Shown here one piece after another: positions 17,332-25,246 of a stretch of 64,000 nucleotides of DNA. Positions within the stretch are counted from its first letter, which is position 1. Each line of letters begins with the position of its first letter. The stretch covers positions 1 through 64,000 of the forward strand of contig CAYSBR010000019.1 of NCBI GenBank assembly GCA_964429385.1. The letters run 5' to 3'. Source of the stretch: UBA2377 sp964429385. Its GTDB lineage: Bacteria > Verrucomicrobiota > Verrucomicrobiia > Opitutales > Opitutaceae. The translations under genes were made by a program, and so were the position numbers. The notes beneath the pieces were generated by a model that worked only from the letters and a program-made list of their open reading frames with translations, was not told the DNA's origin and did no database searches.

Positions 17332-18194
17332 ACCCGCAGACCGTAAACGGAATCATGCCCGCCCGTCGCTGGCTGGCGGTCGTTCTCGCGGGCCTGATCG
17401 GCTGCGCCGCTCCTCTCGTCGCCGCGGCCGACAAGGAGGCGGCGTTGTCGGCTTGGAGTGCGGCGGCGCAATATCTCCACAACGAGGCGTATCGTGAATT
17501 TGCCCGGCTCAACCGCGGGGCGGCCGATGGACGCTCGGAGCAACTCGGCCTGGCGCTGAGTCTTTTGGGCGCGCAGCCGGTCACCGGCGAAAAGCTGGCG
17601 GAGAGCCGGAGATTGCTGCGCGACCTGGCCGATGGGGAGGACGACGCGGCCTACGCGGCGCGCTATTTTCTCGGTCGCATCGCGCAAAATTTCCAGGAGC
17701 GCCCCGACTTCGCCGAGGCCGCGGCGCAGTATGAATGGCTGATCGCCCATGCCGCCGATACCTATTGGGGCCAGATGGCGGCGGGAAAACTCGCGGTGCT
17801 GATGTTGTATGCCCTGCCGGCGCCTGAAGCGGCGGCGCGAGTGGCCCGGGCCGAGGCGCTGCTCGCGCGCGCCCAGCCGCTGCTGGCGCGGGACCTGCGG
17901 ATCATGATTGCCGAGGCCATTTTGTTTCATGGCCTGCCCTCGGAGCCGGCGCTCGCGCACCTGATCGCTGCCGATGAACTCAACACCCGCATCGGCCAGC
18001 CGGCGCTCACCGCCGGCCAGGAGGCGGATCTCCTTGTGCAGATCATCAATCTCTCCCTGCGTGCCGGCGACCGTGCCCGGGCGGATGCGGTGGCGGAACG
18101 CTTCAAAACCAGGCACCCGCGTGACTGGCGGATCTACACACTCACGCAGTTGCTGGAGGCCGACGCCGACGGCCGCCCACTGCCGGTGCCCTGA
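17328..18194 (+). CDS. Exported TPR-like helical-repeat protein coupled to the binding protein (copy 1)
   Basis: The ATG at 17328 overlaps the previous stop as ATGA and gives 288 residues. The start has a signal peptide (RRWLAVVLAGLIGCAAPLVA, cleavage after AAA). The mature part is all-helical with TPR/SEL1-like periodicity (AAYAARYFLGRIAQNFQERP, AAAQYEWLIAHAADTYWGQM). It is homologous to the protein at 51087: both have a YxxLxxxxxxxxWxQ segment followed by a KLxxLxLxALPxP motif. Such repeats are protein-interaction scaffolds. The fixed pairing suggests it binds the sugar-binding protein in the periplasm. An in-frame ATG at 17304 lies inside the previous gene and was not chosen. Confidence 0.75.
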   Translation: MNPQTVNGIMPARRWLAVVLAGLIGCAAPLVAAADKEAALSAWSAAAQYLHNEAYREFARLNRGAADGRSEQLGLALSLLGAQPVTGEKLAESRRLLRDLADGEDDAAYAARYFLGRIAQNFQERPDFAEAAAQYEWLIAHAADTYWGQMAAGKLAVLMLYALPAPEAAARVARAEALLARAQPLLARDLRIMIAEAILFHGLPSEPALAHLIAADELNTRIGQPALTAGQEADLLVQIINLSLRAGDRARADAVAERFKTRHPRDWRIYTLTQLLEADADGRPLPVP

Positions 18195-18332
18195 CACGGC
18201 TGGTCACCCGCCGACCCGGAAAATGTCGCGCATGGCGTGACACTTTCGGTAGGGTGCGTTTGAGCGGGGAGGGGGTGATTCGGGTGCGGCGGGTGCTTTA
18301 CTTGTGTGGCTGGTCCGGGCAGAAAGCCGCCC

Positions 18333-18746
18333 ATGTCTTCCCTTGTTCGCAACCTCATCGCCCTGCTGGCCGGCACCGTCGTGGCCATTGTGGGCATCGG
18401 CCTGGTGCAGGTGCTGGCCCATCGGGCCTATCCGCCGCCGGCGGGGGTGGATATCCGGGATGAGGCAGTGAGGGAGACGATGATGCTGAATGCGCCCATT
18501 CCGGCGCTGCTGCTTGTGGCGTTGTCGTATTTCACAGGAACCTTTTTCGGTGCGTGGGTGGCGGCGCGCCTCTCGGCCGACGCCCATGCGCGGCAGGGCT
18601 ACCTGATCGGCGGGATGATGCTCATTTCCGGCATCATGAACCTGCGGGCGATTCCTCATCCCGGCTGGTTTTGGGCCGCGAGCATCGCGAGTTTTGTCGT
18701 GGCCGCCTACCTCGGTGCGCAGTTGGGCGCGCGCCAGCGCGGCTGA
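18333..18746 (+). CDS. Small integral membrane protein of unknown function
   Basis: The ATG at 18333 gives 137 residues with four predicted membrane helices: LIALLAGTVVAIVGIGLVQV, ALLLVALSYFTGTFFGAWVA, YLIGGMMLISGIMNL and AASIASFVVAAYLGAQLGA. The Gly/Ala-rich helices and short loops suggest a compact bundle. It stands alone between the binding-protein pair and the sigma factor gene. I do not recognise the family. Confidence 0.7.
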   Translation: MSSLVRNLIALLAGTVVAIVGIGLVQVLAHRAYPPPAGVDIRDEAVRETMMLNAPIPALLLVALSYFTGTFFGAWVAARLSADAHARQGYLIGGMMLISGIMNLRAIPHPGWFWAASIASFVVAAYLGAQLGARQRG

Positions 18747-18781
18747 GGAGGGGTAGCCTTGGCGGGGTTGAAACGATTTCG

Positions 18782-18791
18782 TTAATGGAAA
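18782..18791 (+). promoter_or_regulatory. TTAATGGAAA, possible ECF-sigma -35 element
   Basis: The 10-mer TTAATGGAAA upstream of the sigma gene matches TTAACGGAAA upstream of the receptor gene at one-base difference. GGAAA resembles the GGAA core of ECF -35 elements, and GTCTA follows 19 bases after GG. Spacing is slightly short of the usual value, so this is tentative. Confidence 0.3.
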
Positions 18792-18838
18792 CGTCGGCCC
18801 CGGGTGTCTAGGGGAGTAGAGGCTTTTCCCGCACAGTC

Positions 18839-19375
18839 ATGACGTCCGACTCTGAACTCACCCGCTGGTTTGCCGAGGAAGTGCATCCGCACGAACCGGC
18901 GCTGCGGGCTTGGCTGCAAGCGCGCTTCCCTACGATTGCCGATACGGATGACCTTGTGCAGGAAGCTTATGCGCGATTGCTCCGCGCGCGTGGAACGGGT
19001 TCGGTCGCCTGTGCGAGGGCCTTTCTTTTCATCACGGCACGCAATCTCGCACTTAACCAACTGCGCCACTTGCGCTATGAAGTGACCGGGAGCTCGTCCG
19101 ACAATAACCCTGCGGAGGTCTTGGATGAGGGGACGGCGATTCCTGAATCTGTGTCCCGGGCCGAAGATCTCCAGCTGCTGGTCCAGGCCATCCAGTCCCT
19201 GCCGGAGCGCTGCCGTCAGGTTATCACCCTTAGAAAAATCTACGGTTTCACCCAGAAAGAGACGGCAGCAAGACTTGGCATCACCGAGCACACGGTCGAG
19301 GCGCAGGGCGCCATCGGCCTGCGCAAGTGCATCGAGTATTTTCGCCGGCACGGCTACCACCGGACATCCCCATGA
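18839..19375 (+). CDS. ECF sigma factor, FecI-like
   Basis: The protein has 178 residues with sigma region 2 (IADTDDLVQEAYARLLR, then FLFITARNLALNQLRH) and region 4 (LPERCRQVITLRKIYGFTQK and AARLGITEHTVE). It is followed by a FecR-type anti-sigma/transducer and a TonB-dependent receptor with an STN domain, the standard order of a surface-signalling operon. The receptor would report ligand binding to FecR, which releases or activates this sigma factor to transcribe the receptor gene. A TTAATGGAAA motif 48 bases upstream (18782-18791) resembles one before the receptor gene. Confidence 0.9.
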   Translation: MTSDSELTRWFAEEVHPHEPALRAWLQARFPTIADTDDLVQEAYARLLRARGTGSVACARAFLFITARNLALNQLRHLRYEVTGSSSDNNPAEVLDEGTAIPESVSRAEDLQLLVQAIQSLPERCRQVITLRKIYGFTQKETAARLGITEHTVEAQGAIGLRKCIEYFRRHGYHRTSP

Positions 19376-19442
19376 AAACAATGAGCCAACGCCCCTTGTC
19401 GTGCTGCCGCATACCGGGATGGGCCGCCCCTTTTTACTCCCC

Positions 19443-20477
19443 ATGAAATCTGCCAACCCCGCTGCTACCGCCACACACGATGCCGCGCTATGGGTGCTCC
19501 GTCATGACCGCGGCCTGACCGCTGCCGAGCAAGACGAGTTTTCCCAATGGCTCGCCGCTGATCCTAAAAACCGGGCTGCTTTCGCCGAGCAGCGTTGGGG
19601 CTGGGATGAGCTCGACCGCCTTGCCGGACTCCAGTCATCGATTCAAGCCGTGGCTGATCCGGACCTGCTTGCGCCGCCACGTCGCCGGCGGTTAACCCCG
19701 GTTTACCGGTTGATGTTGCCGGCTGTGGCCGCGGCGGCGGTGGTGGTGAGTTTCTTGATCTTTACAAGCCGGACGACGGTGAACGCACCTGCCTCCTGGG
19801 ATGCTTCTCCCCAACTGGCATTGATTGAACAGCGGCTGCTGCCGGATGGTTCGGTGATCGAGCTTAACCGTGGTGCGATCATTGCGGAGGCGTTCGATGA
19901 CAGGGTCCGGCGCGTGCGTCTGTTGCAGGGTGAGGCTCATTTCCAGGTGATACACGATTCGGAGAGGCCTTTTGTGGTCGAGGCGGCCGGTGTGGCCGTG
20001 CGTGCCGTTGGCACGGCTTTCAATGTTCGCCTGGAGACCACGTCGGTCGAGGTGATCGTGACGGAAGGGCGCGTGCGGGTGAATGATGTGGTGCATGGCG
20101 AATCCCTGCTGGCGGAGGAGCCGGCCGGCCAATCGCCTCTGCTCAGCGCGGGCCAGAGCGCCCGGGTGGAGCTGGCTCCAACCCTGATTCCCCAGGTCAA
20201 GGAAGTGCCGCCGGAGGAGCTGGCGCGCCGGCTGGCTTGGAAACCCCATCTGCTCGACTTCACCAATGCGCCCATGCCGGAGATCGTGGCCGCCTTCAAC
20301 CGGGGGAATCCCGTGCGGCTCAGCTTGGGCGATGCTCTGCTGGCCGACATGAGGCTGAGCGCGACTTTTCGCTCCGACAACGTCGAGGGCTTTGTGCGGC
20401 TGATGGAGTCGGATTTTGACCTGCGCGTCGAATGGCGGGGCGACCAGGAGATCATCTTGCGCCGGGTGCGTCCTTGA
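19443..20477 (+). CDS. FecR-family anti-sigma factor / signal transducer
   Basis: The ATG at 19443 gives 344 residues; earlier in-frame codons fall inside the sigma gene. The N-terminal cytoplasmic domain has the DUF4880 pattern (DAALWVLRHDRGLTAAEQDE, FSQWLAADPKNRAAFAEQ). One membrane helix follows (LMLPAVAAAAVVVSFLIFT), then the periplasmic FecR domain (LPDGSVIELNRGAIIAEAF, VRLLQGEAHFQV, VRAVGTAFNVR). The C-terminal part, ending FDLRVEWRGDQEIILRRV, looks like an STN-like interaction module. Its role is to hold the upstream sigma factor until the receptor signals. Confidence 0.9.
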   Translation: MKSANPAATATHDAALWVLRHDRGLTAAEQDEFSQWLAADPKNRAAFAEQRWGWDELDRLAGLQSSIQAVADPDLLAPPRRRRLTPVYRLMLPAVAAAAVVVSFLIFTSRTTVNAPASWDASPQLALIEQRLLPDGSVIELNRGAIIAEAFDDRVRRVRLLQGEAHFQVIHDSERPFVVEAAGVAVRAVGTAFNVRLETTSVEVIVTEGRVRVNDVVHGESLLAEEPAGQSPLLSAGQSARVELAPTLIPQVKEVPPEELARRLAWKPHLLDFTNAPMPEIVAAFNRGNPVRLSLGDALLADMRLSATFRSDNVEGFVRLMESDFDLRVEWRGDQEIILRRVRP

Positions 20478-20513
20478 ATCGCCAGGGTTACGATGAAATA
20501 AATCCGAATTCTA

Positions 20514-20524
20514 TTAACGGAAAA
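20514..20524 (+). promoter_or_regulatory. TTAACGGAAAA, possible ECF-sigma -35 element of the receptor gene
   Basis: This motif lies just before the receptor gene and matches the one upstream of the sigma gene. If it is a -35 element the transcript would begin close to 20545, which favours the GTG at 20550 over the TTG at 20532 as the receptor start. Confidence 0.3.
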
Positions 20525-20531
20525 TCCTTCG

Positions 20532-23500
20532 TTGCGGTTTGTTACGGATGTGAAACTTGACCTTCGCCTCCAGGCCTTCGCGCCTCGCCAACTGTTCCGG
20601 GCTCTTTTGCTCGTTGTTGCCTCCCTGGCCTTAGTTTTGCCGTTTTCGGCCCAGTCCCAGACCGTCGCGGTCCAAGCGTTCAATCTGCCTGCTGGTGAGG
20701 CTGGACAGACCCTGAAGCAATTCGCCGCGCAGGCCCAGCGGGAGATCGTCTTCGCCCCCGAGAATGTGGCGGGGTTGACGACCAACGCCGTGCAAGGCGA
20801 GTTCACGCCGCAGGCGGCGCTGGATCTCATGCTGGCCGACACCGGTTTGACGGCTACGCGCGATGCCAAGACCGGCGCTTTCGCCGTGCGGAAGGACGTG
20901 CGCCCAAACGGCCCAAGGGTGGTGCCGGTGGAAAGCCGCGACCGCCCGGCCGAGAGATCCAGGATTGAGGATGGCGCGGTGGTGTTGGACAAGCTTGAGG
21001 TCACCGGTTCGCGCGTGGACGGTCTGATCAACAAGGGCGTGATTCCCACCACGGAGAATTCGCCGGTTTATTTTGACGTCATTGACCGCCTGGAGATCGA
21101 GCGGATGGGCGCGACCAACATCGAGGAGGTGCTGCGCAACAGCAACCAGATCACCACTTACAGCACGGCGAACCAGGAGGCCTCGGTCGTCCAGATCGTC
21201 GGTCCGGGCAGCCTCGCGTCCAACATCCGCATGCGCGGACTCGATGCGCTGCAGACCGTGGTGCTGATCAACGGCCGGCGCATCGCGCGCGCCTCGTTTC
21301 CCAATCTGGTGGGTAATGCCAGCGGTGACCTGTCCCGCATCCCGATCTCGGCAATCGAGCGTATCGAGATCATGCCCATGTCGGGTTCGGCCATGTATGG
21401 CGGTGGCGCGGTCGGCGGTGTCATCAACGTCATCCTGCGCAAGAACTATTCCGGGCGGGAGCTGACCACGAAGTACAGCACTTCGACAGAGGGTGGTGGG
21501 GATGAATTCATCCTGAGTTACCTGCACGGCTTCTCACTCAATGACGGTCGCACCAGCGGTACCTTCACCATCAATTACCGTAATCGCGCGGCACTGTCGT
21601 TCTACGAGCGTCAAAACCTGCTCAACCGCGCGCTGGAGCGCCTCCCGGTGGAGACGGCCATCAGCAATTTCACCCAGATGCCGGGTATGATTCGCATGAG
21701 CGCGGCGGCGGGCGATCTGGGCATCCCGGGTGCGCCGGGTGTGCGCTACGCGGCGGTGCCGGTGGGTCTCTCGCCGGCCGAGGCCAACGCGCTGACTCCG
21801 GCGGATTTCGCCGCCACGGCCGGGCAGTTCGTGCCGTCGTTCGATCGCTACCGCAACAACTACATCTATACGCCCAGCGAGTCGCTCTCCATCAACTTCA
21901 CCGGGGAGCACCAGTTGATTCCCGATCAGCTGACGCTTTACGCCGAGTTTGGGTTCAACACCAACCGCCAGGAAATTGAGAATGCGAAGTTCTTCGGTGC
22001 CGGCACCAACTATGCCATGAGTGCCACGCATCCGTTCAATCCGTTTCGCACGGGTGTGACACCGGGCTTTGTCGGACGCGCGGTCATCCTCAATGTCCTC
22101 ATGACCGATGCACGGCCCAATCTCACGGAGATGCGCCGCGACTCCTATCGCGGCGTCCTTGGTCTGAAGGGCAAGTTTGGCGAGAAGTGGGAATGGACGC
22201 TCGACGGCACCTCCGAAGTGACCGAGATCCGCGGTGACTCTCAGGTCGGTGCGGACAACATCAACCTTGCCAGTTTCTTCAGCACTTCGACGGCCATGAA
22301 CACCACCTTGGCGCAGCGCTGGGCCATCTACAACCTGCTGGCGGACCACAATATTTACCCGATCGATTCCAGTGTGAACGAGGACTACTTCAACGTGATC
22401 GGGCGCCAGCGCTACTGGCAGTATGCCTCCAACCTGATCGCCCGGGTCTCGGGCGATCTCTACGACTGGCGTGCGGGCACGATCCGCACCTCCGTCGGGG
22501 CCGAGTCCTACTGGTGGCAATACGAGGGCAAGCGGCCCTACGAGGCCCCCCAGACCCTGATCGATCTCCTCGGCGCCAATTCCATACCGCGCAGCATCGC
22601 CTTCACCAAGCAGGGTCGCCGTACCGACTCGTTCTTTGGCGAGTTCACGGTTCCGGTATTGAGCCAGCAGTGGCGGCCGTTGCCGGTCGAGTCGCTCGAC
22701 CTGAACTTCAGCGCCCGTCATGAAACGACGAATGATTCGAAGGCATCGCAGACTCTCGCCGCCGCCATGCGGCTGGCTCTGACCAAGGACGTCGCCCTGC
22801 GCGCTTCCTACACCGAGGGTTTCTTCCCGCCGGAGCAGAGCGCGCTGCACATCGAGGACTACGCCTTCTCCACCTCGATCACCACCAATGTCTCCGTGAT
22901 TGATCCGCGCCGCGGCAACATCACCCAGGTTTACGCGGTCACCAACAGTGCCGGCCCCAACCCGGACCTGCGGCCCGAAACCTCCACGTCGGAAAACTTC
23001 GGCGTGATCTTCACGCCGCGTTTTATCCCCGGCTTTCGTGTGAACATCGACCACTGGCGGATCGAGAAGATCGATGCCATCCGCACGCCGACGGCGGCGC
23101 AGTTGATCCAGAACGAGGAGTTTTTCACCGACCGGGTCATCCGCGGCCCTGTCCTGCCGGGCGACCCCGCGGGCTGGGCGGGTCCGGTGACGTCCTTTGA
23201 CACGCGGGCGATCAACATCGCCAGCTTCAAGACCAACGGCTTTGATTTCCAGGTCAGCTATCGGTTCAAGGCTGGTGACATCGGCGAGTTCAACATCAGT
23301 TCGAATGCCACCTACACCGACACCGTGGTAACCCGCATCACCCCGACCAGCGCGATAACCGAAGCCGTGGGCACCCGCGATGGCGCGCTTGTCTGGCGCG
23401 GTCGCGGCTCGGTCTTCTGGGAGCGGGAGAACTGGCGCGCGGGCGTGACGGGGCGTTACACGGATTCTTATGTCACCGAGACGACGGCGCCTTCGGTGCA

Positions 23501-23753
23501 ATTCCCGACGGCGAGCGGCATTGATGGTCCGAAGATTGCCTCCGAACTGGTCTGGGATGTGCAGATCGGCTACCGCATCCCCTACAGCAACAGAACCGAG
23601 GGCTGGAGGTCGTTCATCTCGGGCACGGACTGGAGTATCGGCGCGCTCAATGTCTTCAACGAGATGCCGCCGTGGTTCTCGACCGGTTTCTACAGCCGGT
23701 TCTCCGACCCGCGCATGCGCTACGTCTACTTCCAGATCAAGAAGAGCCTGTGA
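20532..23753 (+). CDS. TonB-dependent outer-membrane receptor with STN signalling domain
   Basis: The protein has 1073 residues if started at the TTG; a GTG at 20550 is an alternative. After a signal peptide (ALLLVVASLALVLPFSAQSQ) comes an STN domain (FNLPAGEAGQTLKQFAAQAQ to about residue 115), which contacts FecR. A TonB-box-like linker and the plug domain follow (VVLINGRRIARASFPNLVGN, GSAMYGGGAVGGVINVILRK), then a 22-strand barrel ending in the amphipathic strand MRYVYFQIKKSL. It imports a large ligand, an iron chelate or an oligosaccharide, across the outer membrane. The ligand cannot be told from the sequence. The thioredoxin-domain gene follows after four bases. Confidence 0.92.
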   Translation: MRFVTDVKLDLRLQAFAPRQLFRALLLVVASLALVLPFSAQSQTVAVQAFNLPAGEAGQTLKQFAAQAQREIVFAPENVAGLTTNAVQGEFTPQAALDLMLADTGLTATRDAKTGAFAVRKDVRPNGPRVVPVESRDRPAERSRIEDGAVVLDKLEVTGSRVDGLINKGVIPTTENSPVYFDVIDRLEIERMGATNIEEVLRNSNQITTYSTANQEASVVQIVGPGSLASNIRMRGLDALQTVVLINGRRIARASFPNLVGNASGDLSRIPISAIERIEIMPMSGSAMYGGGAVGGVINVILRKNYSGRELTTKYSTSTEGGGDEFILSYLHGFSLNDGRTSGTFTINYRNRAALSFYERQNLLNRALERLPVETAISNFTQMPGMIRMSAAAGDLGIPGAPGVRYAAVPVGLSPAEANALTPADFAATAGQFVPSFDRYRNNYIYTPSESLSINFTGEHQLIPDQLTLYAEFGFNTNRQEIENAKFFGAGTNYAMSATHPFNPFRTGVTPGFVGRAVILNVLMTDARPNLTEMRRDSYRGVLGLKGKFGEKWEWTLDGTSEVTEIRGDSQVGADNINLASFFSTSTAMNTTLAQRWAIYNLLADHNIYPIDSSVNEDYFNVIGRQRYWQYASNLIARVSGDLYDWRAGTIRTSVGAESYWWQYEGKRPYEAPQTLIDLLGANSIPRSIAFTKQGRRTDSFFGEFTVPVLSQQWRPLPVESLDLNFSARHETTNDSKASQTLAAAMRLALTKDVALRASYTEGFFPPEQSALHIEDYAFSTSITTNVSVIDPRRGNITQVYAVTNSAGPNPDLRPETSTSENFGVIFTPRFIPGFRVNIDHWRIEKIDAIRTPTAAQLIQNEEFFTDRVIRGPVLPGDPAGWAGPVTSFDTRAINIASFKTNGFDFQVSYRFKAGDIGEFNISSNATYTDTVVTRITPTSAITEAVGTRDGALVWRGRGSVFWERENWRAGVTGRYTDSYVTETTAPSVQFPTASGIDGPKIASELVWDVQIGYRIPYSNRTEGWRSFISGTDWSIGALNVFNEMPPWFSTGFYSRFSDPRMRYVYFQIKKSL

Positions 23754-23757
23754 TCCC

Positions 23758-25107
23758 ATGAAGACAGCGTGGACCTTGGTGATTGCGCTGATCGTCGGCT
23801 TTGTTGGGCCGGCGGTGGCCGGACCGGTGACCTCTGGGTTGCTGGTGATGGACAACGAAGCACTCACGCTTGCGGGTTCCCTGTCGGGCCGGCTGGGCGT
23901 GCGCAGCGGGGTGACCCTTCCGGTCTCACCGATCCGCCCGCCTGGCATCGTGCAAGAGCCGGCTTATCACGGCACGCCCTACTACGGTGTCATCCGGGTG
24001 GGCGATGGGTCGCAGGCCGATACAGTCTTCGTGATGGATCATGCGCCGGACGAACGACGGGAGGACAACCGACTCTACTTCGATCGCAATCAGAACGGCG
24101 ACCTCACGGATGACGGTGACGGAGTCATGCAGAGTGTAGGCAAGAGCCTCGCCGGCGCCCGGGTCGGTCCTCACTTTGACATCGTCCGAGCTTCGTGGGG
24201 AACCGATACCACGGAGACCTCCACGGCTGAATACGGTCTCATGTTTCTCTTCGGGGTGGACCGTTCAGGGGATAATCCGAGCATGATGACCCGCACGGCG
24301 GCGGTGCGCGCCGGCTCTATTGCCCTTGATGGGCGTGATGTACGCATCGCCTTGGTGGAGACCTCGGCGACCGGTAATTTCGACATCAGCACGGCGGTCT
24401 CCCCGACGCGGGAGAATTTCGCCGATCGCACCCTCCGCACGATGACCCTGCTCGTGGATGTGGACGGCAACGGCTCCTTCGGTGCCACGGAGGTTTTTGA
24501 TGCCTGCCGGCCGTTTCGGGTGGGAGCGGTGACCTATCGCGCGAGTGCGACGCGCGACGGGACCCGGGTCAGCTTTCATCCGACGGACCAGGCCGCGCAG
24601 GTGATAAAACCCCCGGCGCCGGCCAATAACACGAAGGATAGCGGATTGCTGCCGTCAGGGACAATGGCCCCGGATTTCACGGTGATTGATACCGAAGGTC
24701 GCGAGGTGAAGCTTTCGGACTTTCGTGGGAAAACCGTCGTGCTCGATTTTTGGGCCACTTGGTGCATCCCTTGCATCCGGGCGATGCCTCACGTACAGAA
24801 GACAGTCGCCCGTGCGCAGGAAGACGGAGAGGTTGTGTGGCTGGGGGTATGCGTGTGGGATGACCAGGCGCTCTTCAAGCGGTGGGTTTCGGCTAATGAC
24901 GCGAAGTATGACTTCGTCAAAGTCTTTGACCCAGCGGGAAAGAACCGAGCCACCAGCATTGCCAGTCAGCTCTATGCGGTGACCGGCATCCCGACGCTTT
25001 ATGTGATAGATGAGGAAGGGCGCATTGTTGCCGGCGCGGTTGGCTACACGGGTGACGATGACGACCGCCTTGCGCAGGCCCTGCGCAAGGCGAGACCGGC
25101 TCGCTGA
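23758..25107 (+). CDS. Secreted protein with EF-hand-like loops and a TlpA/ResA-type thioredoxin domain
   Basis: The ATG at 23758 yields 449 residues with a signal peptide (MKTAWTLVIALIVGFVGPAV, cleavage after AVA). The middle region has two Ca2+-binding-type loops, DRNQNGDLTDDGDG and DVDGNGSFGATEVF. The C-terminal about 145 residues are a thioredoxin fold (APDFTVIDTEGREVKLSDF, then active site WATWCIPCIRAMP and the cis-Pro region TGIPTLYVID). Such proteins reduce or relay thiols in the periplasm. The gene starts four bases after the receptor stop, so it belongs to the sigma/FecR/receptor operon. That linkage is uncommon and hints at redox handling of the ligand or of the receptor. Confidence 0.85.
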   Translation: MKTAWTLVIALIVGFVGPAVAGPVTSGLLVMDNEALTLAGSLSGRLGVRSGVTLPVSPIRPPGIVQEPAYHGTPYYGVIRVGDGSQADTVFVMDHAPDERREDNRLYFDRNQNGDLTDDGDGVMQSVGKSLAGARVGPHFDIVRASWGTDTTETSTAEYGLMFLFGVDRSGDNPSMMTRTAAVRAGSIALDGRDVRIALVETSATGNFDISTAVSPTRENFADRTLRTMTLLVDVDGNGSFGATEVFDACRPFRVGAVTYRASATRDGTRVSFHPTDQAAQVIKPPAPANNTKDSGLLPSGTMAPDFTVIDTEGREVKLSDFRGKTVVLDFWATWCIPCIRAMPHVQKTVARAQEDGEVVWLGVCVWDDQALFKRWVSANDAKYDFVKVFDPAGKNRATSIASQLYAVTGIPTLYVIDEEGRIVAGAVGYTGDDDDRLAQALRKARPAR

Positions 25108-25246
25108 AAGCACTGCGTCATCGCGGATGCGCCGTTCGTTTTCGTTTCACGGCGGGGCGACGAGGCACTCTGTAAAAACAGGTGGGCACGATCCTGAAAA
25201 AACTCGGCGCGCCCTCCCGGGGAGTCCCATCGCGCCCTTGCGCTGA

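Noticed and set aside
21534..23948. Open frame of about 800 codons on the minus strand opposite the receptor
   Set aside because: Antisense shadow of a well-supported TonB-dependent receptor; no domain.
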